64,000 nucleotides of DNA from Hordeum vulgare subsp. vulgare. Lineage: Eukaryota; Streptophyta; Magnoliopsida; Poales; Poaceae. Below, one piece after another: positions 58,605-64,000 of the stretch. Below the pieces are notes generated by a model. It did no database searches and was not told where the DNA came from. It saw only the letters and a list, made by a program, of their open reading frames with translations. The DNA is taken from positions 348,314,138 to 348,378,137 of the forward strand of contig NC_058521.1 in assembly GCF_904849725.1 (NCBI RefSeq), given 5' to 3'. Each line of letters starts with the position of its first letter. Position 1 is the first letter of the stretch. Position numbers and translations under genes: made by a program.

Positions 58605-59855
58605 TCTATGTGTAGATTCTATGCACGAGTATAACACAAATGGTTGTGGGTGATGATTTGTCAATTGCTTAGCTCTACTAGTCTTATTCTTCTTCGGCGG
58701 TATTGTTGGATGAAGCGGCCCGGACCGACCTTACACGTACGCTTACGTGAGACTGGTTCCACCAACAGACATGCACACCGTGCATTAAGGTGGCTAGAGG
58801 GTGTTTGTCTCTCCCACTCTAGTCGGATTGGATTTGATGAATAGGGTCCTTACGAAGGGTAAATAGCTTTGGCATATCATTGTTGTGGCTGTTACGTAGG
58901 TAAGAAGACGTTCTTGATAGAAACCCAAATCAGCCACGTAAAACTTGCAACAACAATTGGAGGACGTCTAACTTGTTTTTGCAGGGTTTGACATGTGATG
59001 TGATATGGCCAAAGTTGTGATGTTGCATGTATGATGTATGAGCTGATCATGTTATTGTAATAGGTTTCACGACTTGCATGTCGATGAGTATGACAACCAG
59101 CAGGAGCCATAGGAGTTGTCTTAATTTATTGTATGAGATGCAACGCCATGTGCTTAGTACTTTTACTTCATTGCTAACGGTTAGCTATAGTAGTAGTGAT
59201 ACTAGTAGTTGGCGTGACGACTTCATGGAGACACGATGATGGAGATCATGATGATGGAGAGCATGGTGTCACGCCGGTGACAATGATGATCATGCGATGC
59301 CAGAAGATGGAGATCGAAAGAGCAAAGATGATAATGGCCATATCATGTCACTATATGATTGCATTGTGATGTTTATCATGTTTTTCATCTTATTGCTTAG
59401 AACGACGGTAGCATAATAAGATGATCCCTCTTAAAATTTCGAGAATGTATTCCCCTAAGTGTGCGCCGTTGCAAAGGATCGTTGTCTCGAAGCACCACGT
59501 GATGATCGGGTGTGATAGATTCTAACGTTCGCATACAACGGGTGTAAGCCAGATTTACACACGCAAAACACCTAGGTTGACTCGCCGAGCTTAGCATGTA
59601 CATACATGATCTCGAATACAAGAGACCAAAAGGTCGAACATGAGTCGTATGGTTGAATACGATCAGCATGAAGTTGCTCACCATGGTGACTAGTCCGTCT
59701 CACGTGATGATCGGACACGGGTTAGTCAACATGGATCATTTATCACTTAGATGACTAGAGGGATGTCGATTTAAGTGGGAGCTCATACTTAATTTGATGG
59801 AATGAACTTAATTGTCATGAACTTAGTCTAAAAGTTGTCTTTATAAATATTGTAG
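58605..59855 (+). other. BARE-like untranslated leader
   Basis: About 1.25 kb without a supported gene, the usual long leader of BARE-type elements. It includes repeated GATGATGGAGATCATGATGA-type motifs (59230-59300) and several short upstream ATGs. Confidence 0.75.
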
Positions 59856-60700
59856 ATGGCCAACGTCAACCTCAATTTCAACACATTCCTAGAGAAAAAC
59901 AAGCTGAAAGATGATGGTAGCAACTATGCGGACTGGGTTCGCAACTTGAAGCTCATCCTTGAAGCAGCTAAAAAGGCTTATGTCCTTGATGCGCCGCTAG
60001 GTGACCCTCCCGCTCCCGTAGCAGCCCAGGACATTCTAAACGTCTAGCAAACACGGAGTGATGACTACTCTCTGGTTAGGTGTGGCATGTTATACAGTTT
60101 AGAAACGGGTCTCCAAAGGCGTTTTGAGCAACACGGTGCATATGAGATGTTCCAAGAGCTGAAGCTAGTTTTTCAAGCTCATGCCTGTGTCAAGAGATAT
60201 GAAGTCTCCGACAAGTTCTTTAGCTGTAAGATGGAGGAAAACAGTTCTGGCAGTGAGCACATACTCAAAATGTGTGGGTTACACGGTCGTCTGACTTCAC
60301 TTGGAGTCAAACTTCCGGATGATGCTATAATTGATAGAATCCTCCAGTCTCTCACCAAGCTACAAAGGTTTTGTGCTGAACTACAACATGCAAGGGATGG
60401 AGAAGACCATTCCCGAGTTGTAATCGATGCTCAAGTCTGCAGAAGTAGAAATCAAGAAAGAGCATCAAGTGTTGACGGTCAACAAGACCACTAGTTTTAA
60501 GAAGGGCAAGGGTAAGAAGAACTTCAAGAAAGACGACAAAGCCATTGCCGCGCCCGGTAAGCCAGATGCCGGGAAGAAGAAAAAGAATGGACCCAAGCCT
60601 GAGACTGAGTGCTTCTATTACAAGGGAAAGGGTCACTAGAAGCGGAACTGCCCCAAATACTTAGCGGACAAGAAGGCCGGCAACGTTAAAGGTATATGTG
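59856..60700 (+). pseudogene. BARE-like gag
   Basis: Starts MANVNLNFNTFLEKNKLKDD, then YADWVRNLKLILEAAKKAYV, the hallmark of BARE/Angela gag. A TAG at about 60045 and a frameshift near 60355 (after DRILQSL) interrupt it. The zinc-knuckle area reads CFYYKGKGH, then a TAG, then KRNCPKY: the second Cys is Tyr and the usual Trp is a stop. No functional nucleocapsid can be made. Gag packages RNA in virus-like particles. Confidence 0.93.
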
Positions 60701-62160
60701 ATATACATGTTATTGATGTCTACCTTACCAGCGCTCGTAGTAGCTCCTGGGTATTTGATACCGGTGTTGTTGCTCACATTTGCAACTCAAAGCAGGAACT
60801 GCGGAATAAGCGGAGACTGGCCAAGGACGAGGTGACGATGCGCGTCGGGAATGGCTCCAAGGTCGATGTGATCGCCGTCGGCACGCTACCTCTACATCTA
60901 CCATCGGGATTAGTTTTAAACCTCAATAATTGTTATTTAGTACCAGCTTTGAGCATGAATATTGTATTAGGGTCTTGCTTAATGCGAGACGGCTACTCAT
61001 TTAAGTCAGAAAAAATGGTTGTTCTATTTATATGAGTGATATGTTTTATGGTCATGCTCCGCTAGTGAATGGTTTATTCTTGATGAATCTCGATCGTGAT
61101 GTTACACATATTCATAGTGTGAATACCAAAAGATGTAAAGTTGATAATGATAGTCCCACATACTTGTGGCACTACTGCCTTGGTCATATCGGCGTTAAGC
61201 GCATGAAGAAGCTCCATACTGATGGACTATTAGAGTCTCTTGACTTTGAATCATTTGACACATGCGAACCGTGCCTCATGGGCAAGATGACTAAGACTCC
61301 ATTCTCAGGAATAATGGAGAGAGCAACCAACTTATTGGAAATAATACATACTGATGTGTGTGGTCCAATGAACATTCAAGCTCGCGGTGGCTATCGTTAT
61401 GTTCTCACTCTCACCGAAGATTTGAGTAGGTATGGGTATATCTCCTTGATGAAGCACAAATCTGAGACGTTTGAAAAGTTCAAGGAATTTCAGAGTGAGG
61501 TCGAGAATCAACGTGACAGAAAAATTAAGTGTCTACGATCTGATTGTGGATGAGAATATTTGACTCACGAGTTTGGCACACACCTAAGGAAGTGTGGAAT
61601 CGTTTCACAACTGACGCCGCCTGGCACACCGAAACACAGCGGAGTGTCTGAACGTCGTAATCGCACTTTATTAGATATGGTACGATCTATGATGTCTCTT
61701 ACCGACTTGCCGCTATCATTTTGGGGATACGCATTAGAAACTGCAGCATTCACTTTAAATAGGGCACCGTCTAAATCCGTTGAGACGACATCGTATGAAC
61801 TATGGCTTGGCAAGAAACCTAAATTGTTGTTTGTTAAAGTTTGGGGCTGCGATGCTTATGTGAAGAAACTTCAACCAGAAAAGCTCGAACCCAAAGCGGA
61901 GAAATGCGTATTCATAGGATACCCTAAGGAAACAATTGGGTATATCTTCTATCTTAGATCCGAAGGTAAAACCTTTGTTGCCAAGAACGGATCCTTTCTA
62001 GAGAAAGGGTTTCTCTCGAAAGAAGTAAGTGGGAGGAAGGTAGAACTTGATGAGGTAATTACACCCCCTCTCGAACAGGATAGTAGCGCAGCGCGGGAAG
62101 TTGTTCCTGTGGCACCTACACCAACTGAAGAGGAAGTTAATGATAATGATCATGAAGGGT
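60701..62160 (+). pseudogene. BARE-like protease and integrase
   Basis: The protease active site is WVFDTGVVAHICNSK (relatives have DTGS/A), followed by VTMRVGNGSKVDVIAVGTLP. A one-base loss near 61013 shifts the frame. The GAG-pre-integrase zinc region reads YLWHYCLGHIGVKRMKKLH, then CEPCLMGKMTK. The integrase core has HTDVCGP (first Asp), RSDCG-stop-EYL (second Asp, with TGA at 61551-61553) and GVSERRNRTLLDM (Glu). The C-terminal part includes LGKKPKLLFVKVWGCDAYVK and VFIGYPKETIGY. All three integrase acidic residues are retained, but the TGA falls inside the core. The frame runs on to VNDNDHEG, where the reverse transcriptase should begin. Confidence 0.93.
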
Positions 62161-62921
62161 TCTTGCCAGTTTTGCAAGGTATGAGATTGAGTAAGACTCA
62201 GTCGCCGACCACAACAGCAGATAGAGAGAAGATGAGTTCTGTCCCCTACGCTTCAGCCGTAGGTTCTCTTGTGTATGCCATGCTGTGTACCAGACCTGAT
62301 ATAAACCTTGCCATAGGTTTGGTAGGGAGGTACCAAAGTGATCCTGGTATGGAACACTGGACAACGGTCAAGAATATCCTTAAGTACCTGAAAAGGACTA
62401 AGGAAATGTTTCTCGTTTATGGAGGTGACGAAGAGCTCGTCGTAAAGGGTTACATTCACGCTAGCTTTGACATAGATACGGATGACTCTTAGTCACATAC
62501 CGGATACGTATATGTTTTGAATGGTGGGGCAGTGAGCTAGTGTAGCAGCAATCAAGAAGTCGTGGTAGCATCTACATGTGAAGCGGAGTATATAGCTGCT
62601 TCAAAAGCGGCTCATGAAGGAATTTGGATGAAGGAGGTCATCACCGACCTTGGAGTGGTTCCAAGCGCATCGGGTCCAATGACACTCTTCTGTGATAACA
62701 CTGGGGCCATTGCCATAGCCAAGGAGCCCAGGTTTCACCGGAAGACGAAGCACATCAAACGCCGCTACAACTCCATCCAGGACCATGTCCAGAGTGGAGT
62801 GATAGAGATTTGTAAAGTACATACGGATCTGAATGTTGCAGACCCATTGACTAAACCTCTTCCACGAGCAAAACATGATCAACACCATAATGCTATGGGT
62901 GTTCGATACATCACAATGTAA
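62161..62921 (+). pseudogene. BARE-like RNase H, fused after loss of the RT core
   Basis: The frame passes directly from integrase tail NDNDHEG to FLPVLQGMRLSKTQSP, the connection segment just 5' of RNase H. The whole RT palm, including the YVDD box, is absent. RNase H shows GSLVYAMLCTRPDI and ILKYLKRTKEMFLVYGG. GYIHASFD carries His where relatives have the catalytic Asp (T-D-A-S). STCEAEYIAASKAA, LFCDNTGAIA and HTDLNVADPLTKPL keep the remaining acidic residues. Stops lie at 62490-62492 and about 62538. The frame ends GVRYITM at 62921. Confidence 0.92.
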
Positions 62922-62937
62922 CTGGATTATTGACTCT

Positions 62938-62953
62938 AGTTCAAGTGGTAGAC
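62938..62953 (+). promoter_or_regulatory. BARE-like polypurine-tract position
   Basis: AGTTCAAGTGGTAGAC sits just before the 3' LTR, where intact relatives have an AGTGGGAGAC-type tract. The tract is weakened by GGG-to-GGT. Confidence 0.6.
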
Positions 62954-64000
62954 TGTTGGAAATATGCCCTAGAGGCAATAATAAAATGGTTATTATCATA
63001 TTTCCTTGTTCATGATAATCGTCTATCGTTCATGCTATAATTGTATTAACAGGAAACAGTAATACATGTCTGAATAAATAGATCACAATGTGTCCCTAGC
63101 AAGCCACAAGTCAGCTATCTCGTTAGTCAATAGATGATCATGGTTTCCTGGTCATGGGCATTAGATGTCATTGATAACAGGATCACATCATTGAGAGAAT
63201 GATGTGATGGACAAGACCCAATCCTAAGCGTAGCACTAGATCGTATTGTTCGTATGCTAAAGCTTTTCTAATGTCAAGTGTCTTTTCCTTCGACCGTGAG
63301 ATTGTGCAACTCCCGGATACCATAGGAGTGCTTTGGGTGTATCAAACGTCACAACGTAACTAGGTAACTATAAAGGTGCACTACGGGTACCTCTGAAAGT
63401 GTCTGTTGGGTTGGTACGAATCGAGATCTAGATTTGTCACTCCGTGTGACGGAGAGGTATCTCTCGGCCCACTCGGTAGAACATCATCATGAGCTCAATG
63501 TGACTAAGGAGTTAGTCACACGATGACGTGCTACGGAACGAGTAAAGAGACTTACCGGTAACGAGATTGAACAAGGTATAGGTATACCGGCGATCGAATC
63601 TCGGGCAAGTTCTATACCGACAGACAAAGGGAATTGTATACGGGATTGATTGAATCCTTGACATCGTGGTTCATCCGATGATATCATCGTGGAGAAAGTG
63701 GGAGCCACCATGGGTATCCAGACCCCGCTGATGGTTATTGGGCGGAGAGGTGTCTCGGTCATCTCTACCTTTCTCCCGAACCAGTAGGGTCTACACACTT
63801 AAGGTTCGATGACGCTAGGGTTATAGGGAATTTTTATACGAGGATATGACAAGTTGTTTGGAGTCCCGGATGATATCCCGGACGTCACGAGGACCTCCGG
63901 AATGGTCCAGATGTAAATATTGATATATAGGACAGATGGTTTTGGACACCAGAAGTGTTTCGGGCGTCGTCGGTAACGTACCGGGACCACCGTGACCACC
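62954..64000 (+). repeat. BARE-like 3' LTR (cut by window end)
   Basis: Starts TGTTGGAAATATGCCCTAGA, the recognised BARE/WIS/Angela LTR start, and follows the 5' LTR from 63219 on. About 0.75 kb is missing beyond 64000, judged from the 5' LTR. Confidence 0.95.

Larger units (their letters stand above)
57086..64000 (+). mobile_element. BARE/WIS/Angela-like Copia retrotransposon (RT-deleted; runs off window)
   Basis: 5'-truncated 5' LTR, primer site, leader, gag, protease, integrase, RNase H, polypurine tract and 3' LTR. Protease-IN-(RT)-RH order is Copia. The RT core is absent. It sits in an intron of the CACTA TNPA-like gene. The 3' LTR is cut by the window edge. Confidence 0.93.

Overview
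This window is intergenic DNA from a large grass genome, most likely Triticeae (wheat, Aegilops, barley or a relative). The clearest marker is the copia element at the right end, whose LTR begins TGTTGGAAATATGCC and ends before a TGGTATCAGAGCC primer-binding site, as in the BARE/WIS/Angela group. I see no host gene, tRNA, rRNA or CRISPR array. Almost every base can be assigned to transposable elements nested in one another, most of them decayed. Family names come from memory and should be checked against a Triticeae repeat library.

Left third (1-28114). A reverse-strand, pol-less gypsy element (here 'H') has its internal region at 1-520, 15081-16176, 17551-18564 and 22479-23320, and its LTR at 23321-24895. 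Three elements interrupt it. The first is a gypsy element 'G1' (521-15080) with gag, protease, RT-RNase H, integrase and an intact extra ORF. The second is a DNA transposon with long inverted repeats (16177-17550). The third is a 3.9-kb solo LTR 'B' (18565-22478). G1's own 5' LTR is split by a 4.1-kb solo LTR 'A1' (1519-5618, TSD ggcgt). H sits in the LTR of another reverse-strand gypsy element 'F-rev' (24896-28114).

Middle (28115-47137). F-rev abuts an LTR fragment 'C' (28115-29692), which abuts copia element 'Copia1' (LTR from 29693, gag 31590-32820). A forward, gag-protease-only gypsy element 'F-fwd' (32821-40772) splits the Copia1 gag, which resumes at 40773. Copia-type LTR-like sequence 'D' follows (41709-42640 and 46732-47137). 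It is split by a second 4.1-kb solo LTR 'A2' (42641-46731, TSD agttt), of the same family as A1.

Right third (47138-64000). 'Copia2' (LTR 47138-48065, gag pseudogene to 49364) is interrupted by a CACTA transposon (49365 to about 57085) with subterminal repeats, low-complexity tracts, a 217-bp near-perfect hairpin, a TNPD-type transposase pseudogene and a multi-exon TNPA-like gene. The CACTA is cut by a BARE/WIS/Angela-like copia element (57086 to beyond 64000) that has lost its reverse transcriptase core and the first ~265 bp of its 5' LTR.

The elements probably interact rather than act alone. G1 (has pol) and F-fwd (gag-protease only) share LTR termini and primer-binding region. G1, H, F-rev and F-fwd share a ~60-bp block in the 3' untranslated region. 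This is what one would expect if pol-less elements were mobilised in trans by relatives of G1.
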